NCBI RefSeq assembly: GCF_000427405.1
Contig: NZ_KE386491.1
Span: 3,414,790-3,478,789, forward strand
Length of the DNA: 64,000 nucleotides
Reading direction: 5' to 3'
From: Flectobacillus major DSM 103
Lineage (GTDB): Bacteria; Bacteroidota; Bacteroidia; Cytophagales; Spirosomataceae
Part shown: positions 46,008 through 55,267 of the stretch, piece after piece
Layout of the letters: the number at the start of each line of letters is the position of its first letter
Position numbering within the stretch: the first letter of the stretch is position 1
The notes under the pieces: model-generated
What the model saw: the letters and a program-made list of their open reading frames with translations, nothing else
Database searches by the model: none
Told to the model about the DNA's origin: nothing
Position numbers and translations under genes: made by a program

Positions 46008-46057
46008 AAAATCCCAATAAAAAGATGAGGTTTTCTCTATTTTTTTATTGGGATTTT
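46008..46057 (+). terminator. Terminator of dxs
   Basis: AAAATCCCAATAAAAA and TTTTTATTGGGATTTT form a 16-bp stem with an 18-base loop. Confidence 0.75.
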
Positions 46058-46185
46058 CTTTGCACATTTTGATTAATCGCTGATACTTTGTAGGTTTGAC
46101 CTCGTTATTACTATACGCAATACTCCTATTATACAAATCGTAAAGGTATAAATCATCAACTGTTTATTATTTAGGATAACCCACT

Positions 46186-48030
46186 ATGAGGAATTGGATA
46201 CTAACGGCTGTATTTGTATTAATCCAGCTAGGAGGATTTGCACAACGAAATATCATCATCAATGACCCTACTGAAGCTATTTCGATAGGTCGAGAAATCG
46301 AGATACTGGAGGATGAGAAAGGAGAATACTCGTTTTATGATATTTATAAACGCCCTGAAGTTGATGCTCAATTTACCCAAAGCCTCCAGCCTAGCCCTAA
46401 TTTTGGCGTTACCCAATCTATTATTTGGACACGCTTTAGTATTACCAACAAATCTTCACAAAAATTATACCTCGAAATTGGCGAACCAGTACTAGACAGT
46501 ATTACGGTGTATAGAATAGATGAAAAAGGCCAAATAACGCAGAAAAAAACAGGTGTTTATGTCCCTAAAAGTAAAAGAGATTTTCAAACAAATCTGTATC
46601 TCTTAGACCTCAACATCAACCCTGAGCAAACGTGTACTTATTATATTCGTATCCAAAACACTCTACCGCTATTATTTCCTTTACGGGTTGCTCCACTCAA
46701 ATACTTTTTTGAAGATAACCACCCCAAAGACCTCATGCAAGGTATTTACTTGGGTATTATGCTTGTAATGGCTATCTTCAATTTCTTTATTTTTTGGACA
46801 GTTCGTAGCAAAGAATATCTCTATTATGTATTGTACGTTTTAGCTTTTGCAGGCTTTTTTTCCTACAATAAAGGTATCGCACACGAATACCTTTGGGGAA
46901 ATGCCATTTGGTTCAATCAATTTACATCGCTCTTTATTTCTGGCGTTATTTGTTTTGGATTATTATTTGCCGAAAGCTTTCTAAATGCACGCAAATACCT
47001 CTCTTCGGCATATAAAACTGTGAGAATATTGATGTTTGCTATTATTTTCTTTTTGTTAGCCAACTGGCTCGGAATGGGGGCTATTAGTACACAAATCTTA
47101 CATTCTATTGCTTTTATTGCTGTAGTATATATTTTATTTCTTGCAGTATATATCTGGATTCAAGGCTCACAGGCCGCACTATTCTTTTTGGTGGCTTGGT
47201 CTGTAATGCTAGTTAGTGCCTTGATATTTATCTTACAGCTATCCAATATATTGCCGAGCGACAACTTTACTCGTAATGCCCTTCAGGTAGGATCGGCCTT
47301 AGAGGTGGTATTGCTATCATTTGCATTGGCTTATCGAATCAACTATTATCGCCTCGAAAAAGAGCGTTATCAGGCCGAAGTAATCCAACAACTCCGTGAA
47401 AACGAAATGATGCGAAGCCGAATTGCCCGTGATTTACACGACGACATTGGCTCTACCCTCAGTAGTATTGGCATTTTGAGTCAAGTAGTAGAGAATCAGA
47501 TTGATAACAATCCTCAGTCGGTCAAGGAATTGGTACTGCGTATCAATGAAAGTTCACAAAAGGTACAACGCTCGCTAAGTGATATTGTATGGACAACCCG
47601 TCAAACTAGCAATAACTTTGCCGAAGTACTGGTGAAAATGAAAGAGTTTACAGCCGAGCTATTTGAGCCCAAAAATATCAATTATAACTTCCAAGCCGAC
47701 AACCTCCCCGAAATCAAACTATCGGCCAATAAGCAGTACAATTTCTACTTGATTTTTAAAGAAGCTATCAATAATATTGTCAAATACGCTCATGCCACCG
47801 AGGTAAATATTGATATTACTTTTGAAGACTCCTCGCTTTACCTACGAATCTCAGACAACGGTATTGGCTTTGACGAACAAACTATTAAGGTAGGCAATGG
47901 GCTAGGCAATATGCGTAAAAGAGCCGAAAGCCTTGGCGGTGTGATTAGTATTTATTCTATTCCCAAAGAAGGCACAGACATTGTGTTAAAGTCGCCAGTC
48001 GAGCCTATTTTAGCTAAACCTACTATTTAA
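46186..48030 (+). CDS. 7TMR-DISM sensor histidine kinase
   Basis: A 614-residue membrane kinase. A signal peptide (about 1-19) precedes a periplasmic 7TMR-DISM extracellular domain (about 30-165), then seven hydrophobic helices (about 180-390), and a cytoplasmic NarL-type kinase: HisKA_3 with RIARDLHDDIGSTLSSIG, phospho-acceptor H418, and an HATPase domain (NNIVKYAHATEVNIDI, ISDNGIGFD, GNGLGNMRKRAESLGG). No response regulator is adjacent, so it is an orphan here. Extracellular DISM domains often bind carbohydrates or other small ligands; the ligand is unknown. Confidence 0.9.
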   Translation: MRNWILTAVFVLIQLGGFAQRNIIINDPTEAISIGREIEILEDEKGEYSFYDIYKRPEVDAQFTQSLQPSPNFGVTQSIIWTRFSITNKSSQKLYLEIGEPVLDSITVYRIDEKGQITQKKTGVYVPKSKRDFQTNLYLLDLNINPEQTCTYYIRIQNTLPLLFPLRVAPLKYFFEDNHPKDLMQGIYLGIMLVMAIFNFFIFWTVRSKEYLYYVLYVLAFAGFFSYNKGIAHEYLWGNAIWFNQFTSLFISGVICFGLLFAESFLNARKYLSSAYKTVRILMFAIIFFLLANWLGMGAISTQILHSIAFIAVVYILFLAVYIWIQGSQAALFFLVAWSVMLVSALIFILQLSNILPSDNFTRNALQVGSALEVVLLSFALAYRINYYRLEKERYQAEVIQQLRENEMMRSRIARDLHDDIGSTLSSIGILSQVVENQIDNNPQSVKELVLRINESSQKVQRSLSDIVWTTRQTSNNFAEVLVKMKEFTAELFEPKNINYNFQADNLPEIKLSANKQYNFYLIFKEAINNIVKYAHATEVNIDITFEDSSLYLRISDNGIGFDEQTIKVGNGLGNMRKRAESLGGVISIYSIPKEGTDIVLKSPVEPILAKPTI

Positions 48031-48424
48031 AAGAAGATACTTTGTCGTAGATTTTCTAAGTATAAACCCTTATAAATATCAAGCCTCACAATAAAGCAAT
48101 GATTACTTTTAGCAAAAACAACTAGATATTCAGCAAATAGGGGAAGTATTTGGCTTACCAAAGTTGGTATTACTTGGCAATGAGGCATTTGGCCAATATC
48201 GTAAATATTAATAAAAAATAAATATAAATTATTGAATAATAATTGATTAAAAAATAACACAGTAAAAAAAATACCATTTTTATTTCAAACTGAATAGCAT
48301 TTTTCTAAGAAAAACTACGTACCTTTGCACCCTCATTTGAGAGTACGTTAATTGTTATTCGTGATTCAAAAAACAGAAAAACGGCGATTAACGATTAACT
48401 GATAACTGATAACATTCATCGAAG
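48031..48424. other. Regulatory spacer upstream of bipA
   Basis: A 394-base gene-free region. TACCTTTG (48320-48327) followed by CACCCTC fits the -7 element and resembles the HU -7 context, but no -33 partner is well placed. The last part carries a heptamer repeat. A short plus-strand open stretch near 48138-48209 and a minus-strand frame at 48027-48260 have no protein-like features. Confidence 0.5.
48386..48413. repeat. Heptamer tandem repeat before bipA
   Basis: GATTAAC, GATTAACT, GATAACT, GATAAC run end to end, 11 bases before the bipA start. The unit equals that at 11246-11273. It lies where a ribosome would bind, so it may affect translation. Confidence 0.6.
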
Positions 48425-50239
48425 ATGCAAAGCATTCGTAACATCGCCATTATCGCTCACGTTGACCACGGCAAAACGACACTTGTTGACAAAATTATCC
48501 ATGCTTCAAAGTTATTTCGTGACAATCAAGAATTCGGAGATTTGATTCTTGACAACAACGACTTAGAACGTGAACGTGGTATCACCATCGTATCCAAAAA
48601 CGTTTCTGTCCGTTATAACGGCGTGAAAATTAATATCATAGACACTCCAGGTCACGCCGACTTTGGAGGAGAAGTAGAACGTGTTTTGAAAATGGCCGAC
48701 GGGGTTCTTCTCCTTGTCGATGCCTTTGAAGGCCCAATGCCACAAACTCGTTTTGTATTGTCTAAAGCTATCCAACTAGGCTTGAAACCAATCGTGGTTA
48801 TCAACAAAGTGGATAAAGAAAACTGTCGCCCAGATGAAGTACACGAGTCTGTTTTTGACTTGATGTTTAACTTAGATGCTACTGAAGACCAATTAGACTT
48901 CCCTACCCTTTATGGTTCGTCTAAACAAGGTTGGATGAGTACCGACTGGAAAAAACCTACGACTGACATTACAGCATTGTTAGATGCCGTAATTGAGCAT
49001 ATCCCTGCAGCTCCAACAAACGACGGTTTGCCACAAATGCAAGTTACGTCTCTTGACTATTCATCGTTTGTAGGACGTATTGCTATCGGACGTGTTCACC
49101 GTGGTACTTTCAAAGAAAATATGCCTGTTGCTTTGATGAAAGCAGACGGTTCTTTCAAGAAAATGCGTATCAAAGAACTTCAGATTTTTGAAGGTCTTGG
49201 AAAAGTAAGAGTTCCTGAAGTGTCTTCTGGCGAAATTTGTGCAATGGTTGGTATCGAAGATTTTGAAATTGGTGATACAGTTACCGATGTTGAAAACCCT
49301 GAAGCTTTACCACGTATCTCGATTGACGAGCCTACCATGAACATGTTGTTTACCATCAACAACTCTCCGTTCTTTGGTAAAGAAGGTAAATTTGTAACAT
49401 CAAGACACCTTCGTGACCGTCTTTTCAAAGAAACTGAAAAGAACTTGGCTTTGCGTGTAATGCCTACAGATTCTGAAGATAAATTCTTGGTATTTGGTCG
49501 TGGTATTCTTCACTTGTCTGTTCTTATCGAAACAATGCGTCGTGAAGGATATGAATTACAAGTAGGGCAACCTCAAGTAATCTTTAAAGAAGGTGAAAAT
49601 GGCGAACGCTTAGAACCTATCGAAACACTTGTTGTTGACGTTCCTGAAGAAACTGCTGGTAAGGTAATTGAATTGGCTACACAAGGAAAAGGTGAATTGT
49701 TGATTATGGAGCCAAAAGGCGACTTACAACACCTTGAGTTTGATATTCCTTCTCGTGGTTTGATTGGTATGCGTTCACGTGTATTGACAGCTACTTATGG
49801 AGAAGCTATCATGGCTCACCGTTTCAAGGCTTATGAGCCATTTAAAGGCCCTATCGCTGGCCGTACAAACGGTTCTTTGATTTCAATGAATACTGGTAGT
49901 GCTACACCTTATGCAATTGACAAATTACAAGACAGAGGTATTTTCTTTATCGATCCAGGTGAAGAGGTATATAGCGGTATGGTAATTGGAGAGCATAACC
50001 GTCAAAACGATATTGAAGTAAACCTTCAAAATGCGAAAAAATTGACTAACATGCGTGCTTCTGGTTCTGATGATAACGTAAAAATTCAGCCTAAAACGAA
50101 TTTCTCGCTAGAAGAATCTATGGAGTATATCCAAAAAGATGAATACTTAGAAATTACGCCAAAATCTATCCGTATGCGTAAAATTTACCTCGATGCTACT
50201 GAGCGTAAACGTATGGAACAAAAAATGGAATTGGCTTAA
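48425..50239 (+). CDS. bipA: GTPase BipA/TypA
   Basis: A 604-residue ribosome-associated translational GTPase involved in 50S assembly and stress adaptation. G1 motif AHVDHGKTTL (about 11-20), G2 region ERERGITIVSKN, G3 DTPGHADFGGEV, and NKVDKENC follow. A domain II beta-barrel, EF-G-like domains III/V and the C-terminal TypA-specific domain (from about 485, with NMRASGSDDNVKI) complete the protein. It is monocistronic, with a heptamer repeat upstream and a terminator downstream. Length and order are typical. Confidence 0.96.
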   Translation: MQSIRNIAIIAHVDHGKTTLVDKIIHASKLFRDNQEFGDLILDNNDLERERGITIVSKNVSVRYNGVKINIIDTPGHADFGGEVERVLKMADGVLLLVDAFEGPMPQTRFVLSKAIQLGLKPIVVINKVDKENCRPDEVHESVFDLMFNLDATEDQLDFPTLYGSSKQGWMSTDWKKPTTDITALLDAVIEHIPAAPTNDGLPQMQVTSLDYSSFVGRIAIGRVHRGTFKENMPVALMKADGSFKKMRIKELQIFEGLGKVRVPEVSSGEICAMVGIEDFEIGDTVTDVENPEALPRISIDEPTMNMLFTINNSPFFGKEGKFVTSRHLRDRLFKETEKNLALRVMPTDSEDKFLVFGRGILHLSVLIETMRREGYELQVGQPQVIFKEGENGERLEPIETLVVDVPEETAGKVIELATQGKGELLIMEPKGDLQHLEFDIPSRGLIGMRSRVLTATYGEAIMAHRFKAYEPFKGPIAGRTNGSLISMNTGSATPYAIDKLQDRGIFFIDPGEEVYSGMVIGEHNRQNDIEVNLQNAKKLTNMRASGSDDNVKIQPKTNFSLEESMEYIQKDEYLEITPKSIRMRKIYLDATERKRMEQKMELA

Positions 50240-50259
50240 TTATTTGCTATAAAAAACAA

Positions 50260-50287
50260 AACCCCTCTGATTCTAGTCGGAGGGGTT
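50260..50287 (+). terminator. Terminator of bipA
   Basis: AACCCCTC and GAGGGGTT form an 8-bp GC-rich stem with a 12-base loop and a following T-rich run (GTTCTTTT). Confidence 0.75.
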
Positions 50288-50451
50288 GTTCTTTTACCAC
50301 TAATTGCTTTATAATTTCTACTAATAAAGACAGCATTTTAGCCAAAAGGGTTGTAATGCTTCTTGTTTTTTTTTACTTTTTTATATTTTCTACTCCTACA
50401 AAAACCAATAATCTCTTTATTAATAGCCACTTATATATATTATTGCATAAA

Positions 50452-50480
50452 AAAACTCCCAAAAATATTCTGAGAGTTTT
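50452..50480 (-). terminator. Weak terminator of the minus-strand lipoprotein
   Basis: AAAACTC and GAGTTTT form a short stem with a 15-base loop; on the minus strand a T-tract follows. The stem is only 7 bp, so the call is tentative. Confidence 0.4.
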
Positions 50481-50513
50481 CCACATTCTCCATAAGCTAT
50501 TAAGCTATTTCTT

Positions 50514-50900
50514 TTACTTTCGTGAATCTTTCCAAACCAATATTGGATCGGTTGCATTTTTAAAGAAGTCTATACATTTTCCATCTCCATTTCCTGTAAT
50601 GCCACCGCTTGGGGCACAAATAACATTGCAATTGGTATCATAAGCTACATTGTACTGGTCGCAGCAGGTTGCCGAAACAACGTATACCTTTTTGCCTTGA
50701 TAGGAATAGGCATAAATGCTAATAGGTGGATTACCTACTGGCAAAGCCTGAATTTCTTTGATTTTTGCCTCTATACAAGCAGGTACTTTCTCTGTTGTAG
50801 TTGATACAACCTCATCAATTGAACCGCCTTTTGAACAGCCAATACAACACGCTATCATAGCTATAGCTACAACAGTCCATACATTTTTAACCATTTTCAT
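50514..50900 (-). CDS. DUF6970-like lipoprotein
   Basis: A 128-residue exported protein. MKMVKNVWTVVAIAMIACCIGC has the lipobox, with acylation likely at C22. The mature part is a compact cysteine-containing domain: YAYSYQGKKVYVVSATCCDQYNVAYDTNCNVICAPSGG (read in parts), then GITGNGDGKCIDF. This CCDQ...APxGGxxGxGDGKC pattern is typical of a small Bacteroidota lipoprotein family named DUF6970. Function unknown. It lies convergent to bipA, with the OMP gene on the same strand farther right. Confidence 0.8.
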   Translation of the reverse strand: MKMVKNVWTVVAIAMIACCIGCSKGGSIDEVVSTTTEKVPACIEAKIKEIQALPVGNPPISIYAYSYQGKKVYVVSATCCDQYNVAYDTNCNVICAPSGGITGNGDGKCIDFFKNATDPILVWKDSRK

Positions 50901-51012
50901 AATTATACAAATTATCTGATAGCTAGCTTTTCTTTGTTACTACCAACAATACATATAAAAGACCCATCCAAATATCAGAGCGTTGGAATTGACCGCATAT
51001 TTATTTCAACAA

Positions 51013-51046
51013 AAAAGCCCCTAACGAAAAATCGCTAGAGGCTTTT
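51013..51046 (-). terminator. Terminator of the outer-membrane protein gene
   Basis: AAAAGCCCCTA and TAGAGGCTTTT form a stem with one mismatch and an 11-base loop; on the minus strand TTTTTTG follows. It lies 18 bases past the OMP stop. Confidence 0.75.
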
Positions 51047-51064
51047 GAGTTTTTTACCTAAAAA

Positions 51065-52801
51065 CTATTTTCTCTTTTTCGGAGAATCAGGGATGATACG
51101 AATATCATTTGGTTTTTTAGGGTCAATATAGAATTTGTATTTTGCTACCTGACCTGTAGGCTTACAGTCGCCAGCACTCAAACGTTGAACTTCATATTCA
51201 TAAACCGCAGGGCTCTTAGGAAGAGGAAGGTCTGATGGCCATTTGATATTAGGATCAGTTGCTACGTTTTCGTAGTTTACGATAGTACTGTATTTTTTAA
51301 CGCCAGCAGGGCCTGCACTAGCTTTCTTACGTCTTGGTACAAGTTTCTTAGCAGGGGCTGTAGTTGGAGCCACAGTAGCCGCCTTACGAGCCTTACGAAC
51401 TGGCTTAGCACCACCAAAGTAACTAGTTGCCGTAGAACCACCGAAGATTTTAAAGATATATTGGTCTTCTGTAGCTTTTTTATCTACAACAATTGGAGCA
51501 GGTTTTGCTTTATAACCAAAACTTGCAGCATTAGCTTCTGACAAACATTTACCAGCTACACTCGACTGGATTGTATAGTAATAGAAGCTACATTCGTCGC
51601 CATTTACTAATGAAACATTACTTGGCAAGCTCAAGCTATTATTTTTAGTAGCTTGTTGGTAAATTGGCGTTCCAGAACCATCTGCTTTATACAGTTTGAA
51701 GATAAATTCTTCATTCTCAGGATTTGCAGAAGTACTTTTCCAACGGAATGTTGGTTTTTCTGTTGAGCCATAATCAAACATTTTTCCATTCTCCGATTCC
51801 AAAGTAGGTACATAACATACTACAGGAGCTGGAGGCGGAGGAAGCAACTCATATACAGTTTTACCATAAGACTCACCAAATTTGTGAGACAAGGCCAAAC
51901 CAAAGTTGAACCCACCGTGATTACGAACATCCTCTTTTGTCAATAGGATATTTGATCCTGGAGTTACATCTTGTCCAATAGTTGTGAAAGGTGTTTTTGT
52001 GATAAACCCTTGAGCATTCAAGCCAAGAGCCCATGCTTTTGAAAGGTTATACAACAAATCAACACTCAATACACCGCCCAATTTATTTTTAGAAGCCGAA
52101 GGGTTTAATCTAAAAATTACTTGTTCTGCACCCAAATTTCCAGGAATTGTAGCACCAAAACGAGGAGCTGAGGTATTCATCAAACCACCTTTTGCATCTA
52201 CATCTAAGCTAAATTTTTTGCCTAGTGGTAATGACAATGCAGGGCCTACCATCAACATAAAGTCTTCGTAGTTACCAACTTCATCATAAGTCAATGTAGA
52301 AGGATTGATACCACGAGTTGCAGCATTTCTAGCAATTAAACCTGTAGGGCCTTTATAATCATCTTTTACCCCAAAATTTTGGTAGCCTCCGAGAATACCC
52401 AATCCAAACACACCCCAGAAGTGATTAACCGTTAATGAGTTATATCCTCCAGCCTTCAAAAACATCGTTGCATCTTCATCTTGTTTACAAAATGGCGTTG
52501 CAATACCTACTCGGTCTGTTATTTTCCAATAACGTTTCGCTTTGGTTGAGCGAATCACATTACTATTTTTGTAAAAAGCAGAATCCAGATAATATCCATC
52601 TGCAACTGTTTTTACAATCTTTCCGTTTGAATAAGTAGTTGTTGTAATCCCGTTTTCAGTGAGAGAACTAACTACAGTAGGTTTAGTGCTGGTACTTTGA
52701 GCTGTTGCTAGCTGACTTGCAACAAGGCAAGAGAGTAGCCCCATTGAAAGCTTTCTTGAAACGTTTCCAGCGAAACTGGTTTTAGAAATAATTTGTTTCA
52801 T
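51065..52801 (-). CDS. Putative outer-membrane / porin-like protein
   Basis: About 578 residues. A signal peptide covers the N-terminus (start MKQIISKTSFAG, cut after ASQLATAQ). The middle 300 residues contain repeated amphipathic strand-like segments with GTLG/GLAL type patterns and aromatic ends, suggesting a small barrel (for example KFSLDVDAKGG, FNFGLALSHKFG). A Pro-rich linker (PPPPAPVVC) leads to a C-terminal region with a Fibronectin-like fold look and an Ala/Lys/Arg-rich section (KPVRKARKAATVAP). Identity is unknown. The frame is open from 52873, but M25 at 52801 begins the proper signal peptide. Confidence 0.7.
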   Translation of the reverse strand: MKQIISKTSFAGNVSRKLSMGLLSCLVASQLATAQSTSTKPTVVSSLTENGITTTTYSNGKIVKTVADGYYLDSAFYKNSNVIRSTKAKRYWKITDRVGIATPFCKQDEDATMFLKAGGYNSLTVNHFWGVFGLGILGGYQNFGVKDDYKGPTGLIARNAATRGINPSTLTYDEVGNYEDFMLMVGPALSLPLGKKFSLDVDAKGGLMNTSAPRFGATIPGNLGAEQVIFRLNPSASKNKLGGVLSVDLLYNLSKAWALGLNAQGFITKTPFTTIGQDVTPGSNILLTKEDVRNHGGFNFGLALSHKFGESYGKTVYELLPPPPAPVVCYVPTLESENGKMFDYGSTEKPTFRWKSTSANPENEEFIFKLYKADGSGTPIYQQATKNNSLSLPSNVSLVNGDECSFYYYTIQSSVAGKCLSEANAASFGYKAKPAPIVVDKKATEDQYIFKIFGGSTATSYFGGAKPVRKARKAATVAPTTAPAKKLVPRRKKASAGPAGVKKYSTIVNYENVATDPNIKWPSDLPLPKSPAVYEYEVQRLSAGDCKPTGQVAKYKFYIDPKKPNDIRIIPDSPKKRK

Positions 52802-53168
52802 AACTGCTTGATTTATAATTAATATAGGGTTTTGTGCTAAGATAGTTGCCTTTAGACTAATAAATGTCAACAAAAGTAACTATCATAAACAATATAAAGT
52901 AAAAATTCTAATAAAACAAATATCAAAAAACAAGTTATAGAGCACTATTTAGTAAGGATTTAGATATAAACCCGTAATTTTGCACTATTAAATATACGAC
53001 AAAGATACAGGTTAAGATTTAAAATAGAATACCATTTACTAAAGAGTCACGTTATTTTAAGATTCATTTTTTATTATTTACCCCTTAAAAACTTCATTAG
53101 AAACAAGCTTAGGTTATAACTTTCTATGGCTTAAACCTATTTTGTTCTGATAGATTATCCAGAAACAA
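52802..53168. other. Divergent spacer between the OMP gene and panB
   Basis: A 367-base AT-rich gene-free region. A minus-strand TACTTTTG at 52871-52878 and a plus-strand TAATTTTG at 52975-52982 both fit -7 elements for the two divergent genes, but neither has a correctly spaced -33 element. No small ORF stands out. Confidence 0.45.
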
Positions 53169-53984
53169 ATGTCTGTACATAGCGAAATCAAAAGAATTAC
53201 AACGCATATTCTTCAAGAAATGAAGAATAGAGGCGAAAAAATATCATGCCTTACTGCCTATGACTACTCAATGGCCAGAATTGTTGACTCAGCGGGTATC
53301 GACCTCATATTGGTAGGCGATTCGGCTTCTAATGTAATGGCAGGCCACGAAACTACCCTTCCTATTACTTTAGACCAAATGATTTATCATGCCTCTTCGG
53401 TGGTAAAAGGTGTAAAGCGAGCTCTTGTGGTAGTTGATATTCCTTTTGGTTCTTATCAGGGAAATTCATCGGAGGCTCTTCGTTCGGCCATTCGTATCAT
53501 GAAAGAATCGGGGGCTCATGCTGTCAAAATGGAGGGCGGTGCCGAAATCAAAGAATCTATTACTCGTGTACTTAGTGCTGGAATTCCTGTAATGGGACAC
53601 CTTGGCCTAACTCCACAGTCTATTTATAAATTTGGTACTTATTCGGTTCGGGCCAAAGAAGAAGAAGAAGCTAATAAACTTATCGACGACGCTCTGATGC
53701 TTCAAGAATGCGGAGCATTTAGTGTAGTTCTTGAGAAAATCCCTGCTAGTTTAACCAAATTAGTTTCCGAAAAACTTACAATTCCTACTATTGGGATTGG
53801 TGCTGGTGCTGAAGCCGATGGGCAAATTCTGGTAGTACACGACATGTTGGGTATTAACAAAGAATTTAAGCCTCGTTTCTTGCGTCGTTATGCCGACCTC
53901 GATACTATTATGCACCAAGCTATTTCACAGTATGTCGAGGATGTCAAAGCGGTTGATTTTCCTAGCGACAAAGAAAGTTATTAA
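53169..53984 (+). CDS. panB: 3-methyl-2-oxobutanoate hydroxymethyltransferase
   Basis: A 271-residue enzyme that adds a hydroxymethyl group from methylenetetrahydrofolate to 2-oxoisovalerate, the first step of pantothenate synthesis. Family segments: [70 protein letters not shown] and [22 protein letters not shown]. Length is standard. It is followed by a pseudouridine synthase gene, with a 103-base gap. Confidence 0.95.
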   Translation: MSVHSEIKRITTHILQEMKNRGEKISCLTAYDYSMARIVDSAGIDLILVGDSASNVMAGHETTLPITLDQMIYHASSVVKGVKRALVVVDIPFGSYQGNSSEALRSAIRIMKESGAHAVKMEGGAEIKESITRVLSAGIPVMGHLGLTPQSIYKFGTYSVRAKEEEEANKLIDDALMLQECGAFSVVLEKIPASLTKLVSEKLTIPTIGIGAGAEADGQILVVHDMLGINKEFKPRFLRRYADLDTIMHQAISQYVEDVKAVDFPSDKESY

Positions 53985-54000
53985 TTCACAATACAGCTAG

Positions 54001-54015
54001 CCTAACAGTGTTAGG
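54001..54015 (+). terminator. Short hairpin after panB
   Basis: CCTAACA and TGTTAGG around a single G, followed by TTGTTGTTTA. The tight loop makes this a weak candidate. Confidence 0.35.
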
Positions 54016-54087
54016 TTGTTGTTTACTATTCACAGATTACTTTTATAGGGAAAGCATCTTGTATGCCTACCACAAAATTTAGATTCC

Positions 54088-54813
54088 ATGAAAGATTTCC
54101 ATGTAGTTTACGAGGACAATCACATTATCATCGTAAGTAAAAGAGCAGGTATCTTGGTTCAGGGTGATTCAACTGGCGACCGAACCTTGACCGATGCTGT
54201 CAAAGAATATATCAAAGTAAAATATCAAAAGCCTGGCGATGTTTTTTTACATCCTGTACATAGGCTTGATAGGCCCGTTAGTGGTCTAGTTGTTTTTGCC
54301 AGAACCTCGAAGGGGCTGGAGCGAATGATGGAGCTATTTCGTAAAAGAGATATTCAGAAGACTTACTGGGCTATTGTCAGAAAAAAACCAGCCAATGAGA
54401 AAGGAAAGCTTACTCATTGGCTGGTAAAAGACGAACAAAAAAATGTAGTTACAGCTTATGACGAAGAAGTTAAAGGTTCGCAAAAAGCTGAATTATACTA
54501 TAAAGTACTCGGTTGTATCAACAAACACTATCTAATAGAAGTTGAGCCTATTTCGGGCAGGCCTCATCAAATCAGGGTACAACTCGCTAGTATGGGCTGT
54601 CCTATCAGAGGCGATATTAAGTACGGTTATGACAGACCCAATTTCGATGGTAGCATCAACTTGCACGCCCGTCGATTATATTTTGTCCATCCCGTAAAGC
54701 AAGAACCAATCATTTGTAAAGCTGCTGTTCCAGCAATTGCGTTCTGGGAAGAATTTTTGGAATTAGAGCCAGAAGATATCAAGCAAAAAAATCTTGGTTT
54801 TCTTCATGAATAA
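54088..54813 (+). CDS. RluA-family RNA pseudouridine synthase
   Basis: A 241-residue synthase that converts uridine to pseudouridine in rRNA or tRNA. The catalytic motif HRLDRPVSG is at 58-66, with D61 as the nucleophile. GRPHQIRVQLASMGCPIRGD is the second family signature, and INLHARRLYFVHP the third. There is no S4 RNA-binding domain, so it is a short RluA-type enzyme. The target site is unknown. Its 3' end overlaps a minus-strand ORF by 35 bases. Confidence 0.93.
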   Translation: MKDFHVVYEDNHIIIVSKRAGILVQGDSTGDRTLTDAVKEYIKVKYQKPGDVFLHPVHRLDRPVSGLVVFARTSKGLERMMELFRKRDIQKTYWAIVRKKPANEKGKLTHWLVKDEQKNVVTAYDEEVKGSQKAELYYKVLGCINKHYLIEVEPISGRPHQIRVQLASMGCPIRGDIKYGYDRPNFDGSINLHARRLYFVHPVKQEPIICKAAVPAIAFWEEFLELEPEDIKQKNLGFLHE

Positions 54814-54964
54814 TAGGCGTTGAAATATCAGCCCAGATTTGATATATCAAACTGGAAACTGCCTGCTTCACTCCTTGTAAAATACCAGAAGCAACACTCA
54901 ATGGAAGTATTAAAGGTAAAAACACTAGCCATTGTAGAAGCATAAATTGATTAAACTTTCTCAT
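54779..54964 (-). CDS. Hypothetical 61-residue membrane protein
   Basis: A minus-strand ORF, MRKFNQFMLLQWLVFLPLI... with one strongly hydrophobic segment at about 8-27, then a polar helix and an acidic C-terminus. It overlaps the end of the RluA-family gene by 35 bases. A hydrophobic stretch after a positively charged N-terminus suggests a real inner-membrane micro-protein, but nothing else supports it. It could be a chance frame. Confidence 0.35.
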   Translation of the reverse strand: MRKFNQFMLLQWLVFLPLILPLSVASGILQGVKQAVSSLIYQIWADISTPIIHEENQDFFA

Positions 54965-55267
54965 TTCTCAGCTATTTAGTAGTTAACAATTAGTTGGTAT
55001 ATCTTATTTGATGTGTATTAGTTAAATGTTATGTAAATGTAAAATGTTTTCGATAAACTGACAAATTAATTTTATTGAAATTTTACAATTTTTTATACCT
55101 TAAATAACATAATATACTACTAAAAAACATGCGAATTTGTTTAATATTTTATCATTTTTTTGCCCTAAAAAATCAAAGGGCTATCTCAAAAAATTGAAAT
55201 AGCCCTGATTTTCAAACACTTAAACAATAATACTTTTATAATTACGTTGCTCATCAAAGAGCTTCGA
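54965..55267. other. AT-rich spacer
   Basis: A 303-base region, very AT-rich, without a recognisable ORF. It holds the terminator at 55177-55206. Confidence 0.5.
55177..55206 (-). terminator. Terminator of the phosphatidylserine decarboxylase gene
   Basis: AGGGCTAT and ATAGCCCT with an inner GA/TC pair form the stem; on the minus strand TTTGATTTTTTAGG follows. Confidence 0.7.

Noticed and set aside
46186-48030. Two-component pair with the regulator at 428-1108
   Set aside because: The kinase is NarL-type (HisKA_3) and the regulator is OmpR-type; such mixed pairs are unusual and they lie 45 kb apart.
48027-48260. 77-residue minus-strand open frame upstream of bipA
   Set aside because: AT-driven composition of Phe, Leu, Ile and Tyr, no start context, and it overlaps the end of the kinase gene.
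50356-50643. 95-residue plus-strand open frame after bipA
   Set aside because: Overlaps the minus-strand DUF6970-like lipoprotein, whose lipobox and cysteine pattern make it the real gene.
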